Shown here one piece after another: positions 35,240 to 44,174 of a stretch of DNA of 64,000 nucleotides. Position numbers and translations under genes: made by a program. The notes beneath the pieces are model-generated. The model worked only from the letters and a program-made list of their open reading frames with translations, was not told the DNA's origin and made no database searches. Within the stretch, counting starts at the first letter, position 1, and each line of letters begins with the position of its first letter. The stretch is taken from NCBI RefSeq assembly GCF_023380245.1, contig NZ_CP093365.1:310001-374000 (forward strand), in the 5' to 3' direction. Origin of the DNA: Bombilactobacillus thymidiniphilus (GTDB taxonomy: Bacteria > Bacillota > Bacilli > Lactobacillales > Lactobacillaceae).

Positions 35240-36409
35240 CTACTTTCTTTCTAAATATGAAATACCCCAACTCAGTAACACTGCTGCTCCGGCGAAAAAC
35301 AATTCACAACATAAAGCTGTATGAATATTTATTTGGGCTAACCTACCCGTAATTAAAGGTACTGAAAAGGAAGCTAAACTACCAAATAGATAGTAATAAC
35401 TCGTTAAAAATCCGCTTTTGGCCGGGTTAATTTTTATTAATAGCGTCAACCCTAACTGCATAATCCCATTAGCACAACTAAAACCGATTAGAAAACTAAC
35501 ACTACTCAAAAACCAAAATTGCTTTGTCTGCAATAAAATTGATATTGCAACCAGCGTTACTAAATTGAAATAAAATAATAAATGACGGTCTTTAATTTTG
35601 CTTTTGGACAACATGAATAAAGTTATAACGCCGACAATTGAACCTAAACTATAGCTAGACATCAAAGCATGGCTCATTGCGCTAGAATAATGTAAAACTT
35701 GTTGCGCATATAATGTAATCCACTGAGTAAATCCCAACATCAAGGCCATTGACGCATAGCCATATCCACCTAATAATATGAACAATATAATTTTTTTATT
35801 TATCGGCAATGATATAATATTTTGTGCGTAATTTACATCAGTCTCAGAATTCTCACTAGGAAACTGTGCTGTTAAAATAATTCCTAAATTAACCACAATC
35901 AATAGGCCCATGATAATAAAAGACCATCCATACCACCATTTTTGCCATTGCAAAAAGACCACTAACCAAGGCAAAGTGAACTCTCCAACAGCCATAAAAC
36001 CTTTAATCAAAATAGTGGCATACCCTGCACCTTGTTTCAAGGTAACTAAAGTTGGATAAGTACCAGCATCTAAAAAAGAATTCCCCAAACCAGCCAGCAT
36101 GGTTAAAATGTATAAGATAGCTATTTGCTGAAACCAGATGATACCCCAAGCAAATCCTAAATAGCATAACATAGCACAGACAATCAATTTTTGCGCCGGT
36201 AAACGGTCAGCCAAGTAACTTGTCAATAAATAACCGATTAAACGACCGATACCCATCCCCGAAACGATAAAAGCGATTTGAACTACAGGAATTTGCCAAC
36301 TATGACTCAAATTAGCCATATTTTGTGCAATAATTACTAGGCTAAAACCGTGAATCAAATAATTAAAATATAGCCCCCATTCTAGTTTTAGCATTTGTTT
36401 TTTCGACAT
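35240..36409 (-). CDS. MFS transporter, unknown substrate
   Basis: Major facilitator protein of 389 residues with about 12 hydrophobic segments. The loop 2-3 motif is GRLIGYLLTSYLADRLPAQK. It lies nine bases upstream of aroC on the same strand and may export or import an aromatic-pathway compound, but nothing in the sequence fixes the substrate. A terminator-like hairpin sits in its leader, just before the ribosome site. Confidence 0.88.
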   Translation of the reverse strand: MSKKQMLKLEWGLYFNYLIHGFSLVIIAQNMANLSHSWQIPVVQIAFIVSGMGIGRLIGYLLTSYLADRLPAQKLIVCAMLCYLGFAWGIIWFQQIAILYILTMLAGLGNSFLDAGTYPTLVTLKQGAGYATILIKGFMAVGEFTLPWLVVFLQWQKWWYGWSFIIMGLLIVVNLGIILTAQFPSENSETDVNYAQNIISLPINKKIILFILLGGYGYASMALMLGFTQWITLYAQQVLHYSSAMSHALMSSYSLGSIVGVITLFMLSKSKIKDRHLLFYFNLVTLVAISILLQTKQFWFLSSVSFLIGFSCANGIMQLGLTLLIKINPAKSGFLTSYYYLFGSLASFSVPLITGRLAQINIHTALCCELFFAGAAVLLSWGISYLERK

Positions 36410-36424
36410 TAGACCACCATTTCA

Positions 36425-36453
36425 ATAAAAAACAGGTATATTAGTTATACCTG
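36425..36453 (-). terminator. Terminator-like hairpin in the MFS-aro leader
   Basis: Minus-strand CAGGTATAACTAATATACCTG is followed by TTTTTT and lies about 10 bases before the GGTGG ribosome site of the MFS gene. No gene ends on this strand upstream, so it may be an attenuator for the MFS-aroC-aroA-aroK operon. Confidence 0.65.
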
Positions 36454-36653
36454 TAGTTACATTAATTATCTTTAGTATATCTTATCAATTATTCAAGGAT
36501 TATGGCGATAATTGGTGCTATAATTTGCAATAATTGTTATATATTGATATATGATCTACTACTAAACAGACCATATCATATCATTTTCCAAATGTTTGGG
36601 AAAGTTGTACTTTAGTGATGCAAAAACAATTATCAAATTAAGGATAAACAATT

Positions 36654-38720
36654 ATGCAAAAATTTAACGAATTGGATACTACCAAAAAAAGTGCCCATAA
36701 TCGATTATCAATGGCCGGAATCTTAGTTGCACTTGGTGTTGTCTATGGTGATATCGGGACTTCACCAATGTATACCATGTCTTCTCTAATTAGAAGCAAT
36801 GGCGGTTTAAGTCATATTTCCACGGATTTCATTTTGGGTTCTGTCTCACTCATTTTTTGGACTTTGACGATCATCACAACAATTAAATACGTTTTAATTG
36901 CTCTGCGTGCCGATAACAATGGTGAGGGTGGTATTTTTGCACTTTATACCTTAGTAAGACGCAAAGCTAAGTGGCTGATTATACCTGCGATGATCGGTGG
37001 AGCAACTTTTCTAGCCGATGGAATGATGACACCTGCTGTCACTGTAACTACCTCTGTGGAAGGTTTAAAGGGCGTTAAGATTTTTCATGGTGTACCTATC
37101 AATAATCAAAATACTGTCATCTTTGCTACACTCATTATCTTATCGATCTTATTTTTTATTCAACGTTTTGGTACAGAGGCCATTGGCAAAGCTTTTGGTC
37201 CTATTATGTTAATTTGGTTTACCTGTTTAGCTTTAAGTGGTTTATATCGTTTATCTGGTGATTGGACTTTTTTACGTGCTTTCAATCCATATTACGCTTT
37301 TAAAGTGCTGATCAGTCCAGAAAATAAAAATGGAATTTTTATTTTAGGCAGTATTTTTCTAGCTACTACCGGTGCTGAAGCTTTATATTCTGATATGGGT
37401 CATGTAGGACGGAATAATATTTATGGTAGTTGGCCATACGTTAAAATTTGTCTACTAATCAACTATTTAGGTCAAGCTGTTTGGATCAACCAAATTAAAG
37501 ATCAAGCAACTTATCAAAAAATAAATAACTTGAATCCCTTTTTTGCTATGGTACCCGAACGCTATCGACTAGCTATGACTTTTCTAGCAGCTATGGCTGC
37601 TGTGATTGCTTCTCAAGCTTTAATTTCTGGTTCTTATACCTTAGTTTCTGAAGCAATCAAATTAAAAATTCTGCCTCGCTTACGTACTGTTTATCCAACT
37701 AATTTTAAGGGACAATTATATATTCCCGCCGTCAATAATATTATTTGGATTATTTGTTTATTTATTGTCTTATTCTTCAAAACTTCTGCACATATGTCTG
37801 CTGCTTACGGTTTGGAAATTACGATTACCATGATCATGACAACTTTACTGTTAAACGCCTGGCTTACTACTACCAGAGTTAACCGCTGGCTGGCTAAGTT
37901 TACTATCGGCTTTTTCTTAACAATTGAATTGATTTTTATTGTGACCAATAGCGTTAAATTCGTTCACGGTGGCTATATTACTTTAGGTATCGCTTTAATT
38001 TTAATCGTGATTATGATCATCTGGCGTTACGGTGAATTACTCAAAAATGACAATACTTTCCATCGCGAATACGTTTCCTTGTTAGCTTATAAAAACCAGC
38101 TTCATGATTTGAGTAACGATCAATCTTTGCCACTATATACGACTAATTTGGTTTATTTGACCAAAATCAAAGATGGCTACAAAATCAAAAAAGATATCCT
38201 TTATTCTATTTTAGACAAACGCCCTAAAAGAGCACAAGTTTACTGGTTTGTAACAGTCAACGTTACCGATAAACCTTATACAACTGCATATAGTGTTGAC
38301 ACTTATGGCACTGATTATATGGTTAATGTGCAATTATATTTAGGTTTTCGAATGGAGCAAAAAGTCAATTTCTTCTTACGACAAATTGTTAACGAAATGA
38401 TGATCAAGAAAGAATTACCACGTCAGCCACAACGCTACACTACTATTCCTGATCGCAGTGTAGGTGATTTTTCTTTTGTTTTAATTCAAGAAATTTTATC
38501 GCCCGATACACAATTAAATAGCGCTAAAAAGAATTTAATTCGTGGGCGCCTGTGGCTCCAAAAATATACTGTCACCCCCACTACTTGGTTTGGACTGTCT
38601 TATAGTGATGTTGTGACTGAACGTGTACCTTTGAAACTCGGGCAAATTCATTCTGATCACCTGCATTTAATCCAACGCGAGCCAATTATTAATTATGATG
38701 ATGAAGATGATGAAGATTAA
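36654..38720 (+). CDS. kup: KUP-family potassium uptake protein
   Basis: Proton-coupled potassium importer. It has 688 residues: 12 membrane helices over about 1-440 and a cytosolic C-terminal domain ending in an acidic tail. Signatures are GVVYGDIGTSPMYTMSSL, GEGGIFALYTLVRR and TGAEALYSDMGHVG. AAGGA precedes the ATG by ten bases. The 230-base upstream region has short inverted repeats but no recognisable c-di-AMP (ydaO) riboswitch. Confidence 0.96.
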   Translation: MQKFNELDTTKKSAHNRLSMAGILVALGVVYGDIGTSPMYTMSSLIRSNGGLSHISTDFILGSVSLIFWTLTIITTIKYVLIALRADNNGEGGIFALYTLVRRKAKWLIIPAMIGGATFLADGMMTPAVTVTTSVEGLKGVKIFHGVPINNQNTVIFATLIILSILFFIQRFGTEAIGKAFGPIMLIWFTCLALSGLYRLSGDWTFLRAFNPYYAFKVLISPENKNGIFILGSIFLATTGAEALYSDMGHVGRNNIYGSWPYVKICLLINYLGQAVWINQIKDQATYQKINNLNPFFAMVPERYRLAMTFLAAMAAVIASQALISGSYTLVSEAIKLKILPRLRTVYPTNFKGQLYIPAVNNIIWIICLFIVLFFKTSAHMSAAYGLEITITMIMTTLLLNAWLTTTRVNRWLAKFTIGFFLTIELIFIVTNSVKFVHGGYITLGIALILIVIMIIWRYGELLKNDNTFHREYVSLLAYKNQLHDLSNDQSLPLYTTNLVYLTKIKDGYKIKKDILYSILDKRPKRAQVYWFVTVNVTDKPYTTAYSVDTYGTDYMVNVQLYLGFRMEQKVNFFLRQIVNEMMIKKELPRQPQRYTTIPDRSVGDFSFVLIQEILSPDTQLNSAKKNLIRGRLWLQKYTVTPTTWFGLSYSDVVTERVPLKLGQIHSDHLHLIQREPIINYDDEDDED

Positions 38721-38722
38721 AT

Positions 38723-38753
38723 TTGACTTAATGTCAACTCCAGGTGCTATCAT
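38723..38753 (+). promoter_or_regulatory. Promoter with 19-bp spacer before alcohol dehydrogenase
   Basis: TTGACT (38723-38728) and TATCAT (38748-38753) are 19 bases apart. The spacer holds ACTCCAGG, resembling the right half of operators bound by NmlR/AdhR-type MerR regulators, and TTGAC/GTCAA arms overlap the -35. Overlong spacers are the hallmark of MerR-activated promoters, so induction by aldehyde or metal stress is possible. Confidence 0.45.
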
Positions 38754-38785
38754 ACAAGCAGCTTTTAATGAAAGGGTAGGATAAT

Positions 38786-39823
38786 ATGAAAGCAGCAATG
38801 TTTGTTAAACCTGGGGAAATTAAAATTGTCGAAACGCCGAAACCGCAAATTCAAAGTGCCAATGATGCCATTATCAAAGTTGTGCGCACTTGTGTATGTG
38901 GTTCAGACTTATGGTGGTATCGTGGACTAAACGATCAAGAACCCAACACTTTTGTTGGTCACGAGGCGATTGGAGTCGTCCAAGAAGTGGGCACTAGTGT
39001 TACAAATATTTGTCCTGGGGACTTCGTGATTGTTCCCTTTACGCATGGTTGCGGTAACTGTATTGCTTGCCAAAATGGCTTTGATGGCAATTGCTTAAAT
39101 CAGCAAAACAGTCGTTATAATACAGGTTATCAAGCTGAATATTTACGTTATAATAATGCCGATTGGGGCTTAGTTAAAATTCCTGGTCAGCCTGACGACT
39201 ATAGCACAGAGCAATTAAATTCCTTGCTAGCTTTATCAGATGTCATGGCTACAGGATATCATGCATCCTGTACTGCTGAAGTCCAAAAAGGTGATACAGT
39301 CGTCGTAATTGGTGATGGTGCCGTCGGATTATGCGGCGTGATTGCTGCTAAATTACGTGGTGCGCAACGAATTATTATCATGAGTCGCCACCAAGATCGT
39401 CAAGAACTAGCTATTGAATTTGGCGCTACAGATATTATTGTTGAACGCGGTGATACTGCCGTGCAAAAAGTAATGGATCTAACTGCAGGCGCTGGTGCTG
39501 ATGCAATTTTAGAATGCGTTGGTACTACACAGTCGCTCCAAACAGCGGTGCAAATTGGTTGTCCTGGGGCGCTTGTTGGTCGCGTCGGTGTCCCTCAACA
39601 AGCCCAAATGGATACAGCCCAATTATTTTGGCATAATACGGGCTTACGTGGCGGTATCGCTTCTGTCACGACTTATGACAAAAATATTTTGTTGCAAGCT
39701 GTTTTAGATCAGCGAATTAATCCCGGTAAAGTCTTCACGCAATCATTTAAGTTGACTGATATTCAACAAGCTTATGAAGCTATGGATCAACGTACAGCAA
39801 TTAAATCCTTAATCACTTTCTAA
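38786..39823 (+). CDS. Zinc-dependent alcohol dehydrogenase
   Basis: Medium-chain dehydrogenase/reductase. Catalytic zinc ligands lie in RTCVCGSDLWWYRG (Cys38) and GHEAIGVV (His59, Glu60). The structural zinc cysteines are 89, 92, 95 and 103. The Rossmann motif is VVVIGDGAVGLCGV. It has 345 residues, close to Tdh/glutathione-independent aldehyde-type ADHs. It is a single-gene unit with an unusual promoter and a strong terminator; the substrate is not known. Confidence 0.93.
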   Translation: MKAAMFVKPGEIKIVETPKPQIQSANDAIIKVVRTCVCGSDLWWYRGLNDQEPNTFVGHEAIGVVQEVGTSVTNICPGDFVIVPFTHGCGNCIACQNGFDGNCLNQQNSRYNTGYQAEYLRYNNADWGLVKIPGQPDDYSTEQLNSLLALSDVMATGYHASCTAEVQKGDTVVVIGDGAVGLCGVIAAKLRGAQRIIIMSRHQDRQELAIEFGATDIIVERGDTAVQKVMDLTAGAGADAILECVGTTQSLQTAVQIGCPGALVGRVGVPQQAQMDTAQLFWHNTGLRGGIASVTTYDKNILLQAVLDQRINPGKVFTQSFKLTDIQQAYEAMDQRTAIKSLITF

Positions 39824-39829
39824 AATCTC

Positions 39830-39865
39830 AAAAGCGACGCTCCTAATGAGAACGTCGCTTTTTTT
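39830..39865. terminator. Bidirectional intrinsic terminator
   Basis: AAAAGCGACG pairs with CGTCGCTTTT, extended inside by CTC/GAG, between convergent genes. Confidence 0.9.
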
Positions 39866-40736
39866 ATTTGGCTTCTTGTAAATAAACAATCTTCGTTTCT
39901 ATTGCAAAACCGGATTTTTGATACAGATTTAAAGCTGGTGTATTATCACCAACCACTCCTATCACACACCGCTTCGCCGCTTTTTGTTGCAATTTATCCA
40001 ACATCTGTTGCATAAAGATCGTGCCATAGCCTCGGTGTTGATCTTTTGGAGCAATAAACAAATCAAAAAAGTAATATTCACTCTCCGCATTAATCGCACA
40101 ATAGCCCACAACCTCTGTTCCACGTTGCAACACAAATTGGATAGTCGCAGGATCTTTTAAGCCACTGGTAATATATTTTTGACTAACGACCAAATCATTG
40201 CCAAAAGCTTGCTGTTCCAAAGTGGCAACCATCACAATCTGTTCTGCCTTTAATTCACCAGTCGTTAATTCTGATTGTTCCATCGACCTGTGGCTGTTTT
40301 GAGCTAAGTTCAAACTCAATTGGTATTCTATTTCTGGAATTGTTAACTGTTCATGGGTCAAAAAGGCTGGGTTAGCGTTTAAAAAGTTTTGTTCTGAAAT
40401 ATATTGCCAATGTTGATACCCATATTGTTGCAAAATTATTTTGATAGTCGCAAGCAACTGGCGACCAACACCTTGCCGTCTAAATTGAGGTGCCACATTG
40501 ATATATAAATCAACCATACCTGCTTTAGGTTCTTCATCTGCATAAATCATGGCCATGCCAACCAAGTAATCGGCTTGATAAGCTAATAAAAAAGTAGGCA
40601 TTTCGGCAAAATAATTAAATTGGTTACTTAAATATGGATCGCGAAATGTGTGATCATATTGATGCACGACTTGTAGTAATTCATTGACAGCAGTCGTTTG
40701 TGCTGGATTTAATTTAGTAACACTAGTTATTTGCAT
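39864..40736 (-). CDS. Tandem GNAT acetyltransferase
   Basis: 290 residues carrying two GNAT folds. The first has INVAPQFRRQGVGRQLLATI (about residues 79-98) and the second FIAPKDQHRGYGTIFMQQML (about 224-243) followed by NTPALNLYQKSGF. Both acetyl-CoA loops look functional. Similar double-GNAT proteins act on small amines or peptides; the substrate here is unknown. The ATG has AAAGGGAG. It borders the AT-rich accessory patch. Confidence 0.9.
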   Translation of the reverse strand: MQITSVTKLNPAQTTAVNELLQVVHQYDHTFRDPYLSNQFNYFAEMPTFLLAYQADYLVGMAMIYADEEPKAGMVDLYINVAPQFRRQGVGRQLLATIKIILQQYGYQHWQYISEQNFLNANPAFLTHEQLTIPEIEYQLSLNLAQNSHRSMEQSELTTGELKAEQIVMVATLEQQAFGNDLVVSQKYITSGLKDPATIQFVLQRGTEVVGYCAINAESEYYFFDLFIAPKDQHRGYGTIFMQQMLDKLQQKAAKRCVIGVVGDNTPALNLYQKSGFAIETKIVYLQEAK

Positions 40737-40785
40737 TAGTTATCTCCCTTTATTCAAAAAATAATTAATTATTTTTTGAATTTGT

Positions 40786-41927
40786 TCACAAAAAAATAAA
40801 ATAAAGTATCAATGTTAAACTAGTAGCCAGTATTCCAGTAAAGATAAATATATATTCAACTTTAAAAAGCGAAAACAAAGCCGTTATTAAAGCAGTTTCA
40901 AAAAACATTAAACAAGCGGTTAAAGTATTAACACTAGATATCAAGGATGTCCTTATCTTATCGTTAGATAAATCTTGAATTACAACATTTAGTGAAGTAT
41001 CAACAAATTCAAAGCCACATTGTAATAAAATTACTGCACTAAATAATATTATATAAATATTTGTTTTTAATATTAAAAAAGCTCCAAGTACCAATACCAA
41101 CGAAGTTTTTATTGCTTTCTGTGCTCCAAAAACACCAGATACTTTACCGATTGATAATGAAGTAAAAGCTGAAAAAGCTAAAGCCACTGTTAAAACAATA
41201 GAGATTTGAAAAGGTGAAAAATGCTTTTCACTTAAAAATAATTGTAAAAAATTAACTAAAACTGATATTGTACTTTGAAATAATGAAATAGTAATGACCA
41301 GTACACTAATTTTCCTGATTTTTAGAGTATTGAATAATTCCTTAATTATCTTAGACACACTATTCTTTTCAAAATCAGAACTGGAACTAATAGTAGTTAA
41401 GTCCAAGAGATATAATATTAGCGCCGCGAAAGCTTGCGTAATAATTTCAATAATAAATATTGATTACCATGATATGGTAGTTAAATATCCGCCGACTAAA
41501 GAACTACACATCTGCGCAAAGATAGTTAAAAATTCAAATAATCCTATTTTGTATTTGTAGCTTTTTTCAGAATCTATTTGAAATAATAAAGTCTGATCAC
41601 TCCCAGAAATTAGTGAAAGGCCAACACCATAAAAAATAAAACCACAGATCAAAGAAAAATAACCCAAATTAAGTAACATCAACACTAAATAAACAACAAT
41701 AAATCCATGCCCTAAAAGCATTACTAACTTAGAGCCTAATTTATCAGTTAGAATTCCAGATGGTAATTCAAATAAAAACATTGCCAAAGTAAGAATAGTC
41801 TGTAAAGCGCCAATTTGAAATGCATTATAACTAAATTTTTTAAATAATTTATCCAAATCGAACGTTCAAAAAATAATGCAGCTACAAATGCATATAAATA
41901 TATATTACTTTTATTTATTCTAAGCAT
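40786..41927 (-). pseudogene. Broken MFS transporter
   Basis: A 12-helix major facilitator gene with two lesions. From ATG 41927 the first membrane helix (NIYLYAFVAALFFERSIWINYL) is read in one frame. At a six-A run (41836-41841) the frame shifts by -1 to KKFSYNAFQIGALQTILTLAMFLFELPSGILTDKLGSKL. A single in-frame TAA (41464-41466) then splits the protein after residue TTISW, and reading resumes as SIFIIEIITQAF to the end at 40786. It starts nine bases after the ABC-GNAT gene and was probably its operon partner. One extra A would repair the first lesion. Confidence 0.82.
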
Positions 41928-41936
41928 TACTCTTTT

Positions 41937-43232
41937 TTATAAATTTCCTTTTCTATTATCGTAAAAATATTCTTTCATGTTAATCGGATATATAACATCT
42001 TTTATTAATTCTATATCATCAACATAAAAAGTATCTTCAGCTACATTCAAGAAAAAAGATTGATTAATTAATACAGGACTCCCAATAATAGTACAATAAT
42101 TTATATAGTCCTTATACATCAATTTGCTTAAATAATTAACACCTTTTTGCCATGCTTTATGACTTTTAGAATTTAAAGATTGCATTGTTTGAATAAAATC
42201 ACTATCATTTCCAAAATAATGATAATGATTCTCCTTCATATTTAATTTATTCAAAAAAGGATGATATAAAGACATTGCACTCCTTACAAAAATAACCTTT
42301 TTTTCATTCTGTAAAATTTTTAAAAATAATAGCTTGGTTGCACCAATTCCCCGGATTTGTGGGTGTATAATTATCCTAGAAATTTTCCTCAAATTGGAAT
42401 TTATATTTTTAAGCGATACTTCAGAAACATTATTAGGATAAGGATAACTAGTAACAGCAACACCCAAAATTTTGTTTTTATATTTTAAACAATAATACTT
42501 ACCACCGTATCTTTCTAAAGTATCACAAGTAGGGTTGTCAAAATAATGATACTGTTCAAAAGGAATTATATCATCATAAGAACCATTAACCACCTCAATA
42601 TCACTACTAAATGGATAGTTACCTCCATCATGGTTGTTTTTAATAATACTGATTTTGGAAAATTCATTTAATTTGACATGCACATCTGGCTGTAAATATT
42701 TTTCTAAATCGTCATTTGTAGTAATAACAACAATTGAAAGTTCACTTTTTCGAATTACTTTCTGTAAATTATAACTAACTATTTGAGCAGTATCTCTATC
42801 TAAAAATGAAGTGAACTCATCTATTAATACTTTTGAAACTCCACTTAAAAGTATCTGTGCCAAATAATATCTAAATTGTTGCCCAGTAGACAAATTTTCG
42901 TAGGGAGTAAGGTACAAATAAGCCTCAGACAGACCCACCATATTTAAGTAGTATAGAGATTTTTCAAAAGGCACATTCAAACTCTCAATAATTGGTATTT
43001 CATTTTCTACTTTTAACGGTACCTTTGAATATCCATATCTTTTTTCAATTGTTCTTCCAATTAATGACTTTCCAGAACCTGAAGGACCACTTATGCAAGT
43101 TATTTGGGCATCTTTTATTAAATCTAAATTAACATCATCATAAATTATTCGTTCTGAATTTGTAATTCCAAACATGTTTTGAATTTTTTTTACATAACTA
43201 GATGAAGAATCTAAATCTACCTTTTTTTTCAT
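41937..43232 (-). CDS. ABC-type ATPase fused to GNAT domain
   Basis: A soluble 431-residue fusion resembling COG2401 proteins (ABC ATPase joined to a predicted acetyltransferase), whose role is not established. Residues 1-195 are an ABC cassette: Walker A GPSGSGKS (49-56), signature LSTGQ (114-118), Walker B KVLIDEF (134-140), D-loop SFLD. The H-loop position reads ITTN, without His. Residues about 220-350 are GNAT-like with IIIHPQIRGIGATKLLFL (287-304). A further 80 residues follow. No membrane segments. GAGG precedes the ATG by eight bases. The AT-rich composition suggests transfer. Its neighbour is a broken MFS gene. Confidence 0.82.
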   Translation of the reverse strand: MKKKVDLDSSSSYVKKIQNMFGITNSERIIYDDVNLDLIKDAQITCISGPSGSGKSLIGRTIEKRYGYSKVPLKVENEIPIIESLNVPFEKSLYYLNMVGLSEAYLYLTPYENLSTGQQFRYYLAQILLSGVSKVLIDEFTSFLDRDTAQIVSYNLQKVIRKSELSIVVITTNDDLEKYLQPDVHVKLNEFSKISIIKNNHDGGNYPFSSDIEVVNGSYDDIIPFEQYHYFDNPTCDTLERYGGKYYCLKYKNKILGVAVTSYPYPNNVSEVSLKNINSNLRKISRIIIHPQIRGIGATKLLFLKILQNEKKVIFVRSAMSLYHPFLNKLNMKENHYHYFGNDSDFIQTMQSLNSKSHKAWQKGVNYLSKLMYKDYINYCTIIGSPVLINQSFFLNVAEDTFYVDDIELIKDVIYPINMKEYFYDNRKGNL

Positions 43233-43421
43233 AATCTAACCTCTAATTATTTTATACTCATCATTTTTATTGATAAAAAAGTAAATATCATTTCTTAGTT
43301 TACTTTTGAAATAGTGAAATATATTCCCTATGGGGATTATGTTCGAATGGTTAATCAAGAATAAATTCAATAATTTTTGATTATCATAACTTATTATGAT
43401 TAATTTCTTTTAAATTAAACC

Positions 43422-43452
43422 AAAAAAAGTCTAAACCTAATTGGTTTAGACT
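43422..43452 (-). terminator. Terminator of gpmA
   Basis: Minus-strand AGTCTAAACC and GGTTTAGACT enclose AATTA and are followed by seven T residues, 33 bases past the gpmA stop. It also insulates the accessory patch from gpmA transcription. Confidence 0.9.
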
Positions 43453-43484
43453 AAATTCAATATAGATGAAACTAATATCTTTGA

Positions 43485-44162
43485 TTAACGCAAAATCAAC
43501 TTATCCACAATTGCTAACCGTTCATCTAATTCATAAACTATCGGCTGGGCATTTCCTACTTCCACGCAATTGATCGCTGTATCACTAATATTTTCCAAAT
43601 ATTTAATTAATGCACGCAAAGTGCTACCATGCGCCACAATTAATTGACTATGCTGTGCTAACAACAATGGTGCCACCGTATCTTGAAAATACGGCACTGT
43701 TCGTTTTAAAGCCATTGCTAAACTTTCTGCTCGAGGCAAAATATCTTTAGGATAACGCTGATAAATACGTTCCTGATCATCAGCCTGCTTTAAAGCCGGT
43801 GGCACACTTTCATAACTGCGTCGCCATTGCGCTACTTGTTGTGCACCATATTCCTGGCGCGTTAATTCCTTATTCAAACCGCGCAATGCTCCATAATGAC
43901 GCTCGTTTAAGCGCCATGACTTAGTTAGTTGGCGATCTACTTGACCACATTCAGCCATAATAACCAGTGCCGTCTGAATAGCTCGTTTTAAAACGGAAGT
44001 ATGCACTTGTTCAAAACTTATTTTTTGTTGCTTTAACAATTGTCCCGCTAGATGCGCTTGCTGTCTGCCCTTTGGCGTCAAATCCACATCTGACCAGCCG
44101 GTATACTCATTTCGCGCATTCGCAATACTTTGTCCATGTCGTACTAAAATTAATTTAACCAT
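43485..44162 (-). CDS. gpmA: 2,3-bisphosphoglycerate-dependent phosphoglycerate mutase
   Basis: Glycolytic interconversion of 3- and 2-phosphoglycerate. The phosphohistidine is in LVRHGQS (His9), and YTGWSDVDLTPKGRQQA, LNERHYGALRG and VAHGSTLRAL complete the signature. It has 225 residues, the standard dPGM size. It has its own terminator. Confidence 0.95.
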   Translation of the reverse strand: MVKLILVRHGQSIANARNEYTGWSDVDLTPKGRQQAHLAGQLLKQQKISFEQVHTSVLKRAIQTALVIMAECGQVDRQLTKSWRLNERHYGALRGLNKELTRQEYGAQQVAQWRRSYESVPPALKQADDQERIYQRYPKDILPRAESLAMALKRTVPYFQDTVAPLLLAQHSQLIVAHGSTLRALIKYLENISDTAINCVEVGNAQPIVYELDERLAIVDKLILR

Positions 44163-44174
44163 TTTTCTTCCTCA

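Larger units (their letters stand above)
40786..43421. other. AT-rich accessory patch
   Basis: Two minus-strand genes (ABC-GNAT fusion and MFS) plus a non-coding leader have visibly lower GC than their neighbours: 42001-42060 has 13 G/C in 60 and 43261-43320 has about 10 in 60. Codon choice is rich in ATA and AAT. It lies between the GNAT gene and gpmA, both ordinary core genes. No integrase, tRNA or direct repeats were seen at its edges. Confidence 0.6.

Noticed and set aside
36410-36653. c-di-AMP (ydaO) or other known riboswitch before kup
   Set aside because: None of the conserved ydaO blocks is present; only short AT-rich inverted repeats are seen.
41464-41856. Independent 130-residue membrane protein starting at TTG 41856
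   Set aside because: It continues the first helix upstream after a one-base shift and the second half downstream after one stop codon, so it is part of the broken MFS gene.
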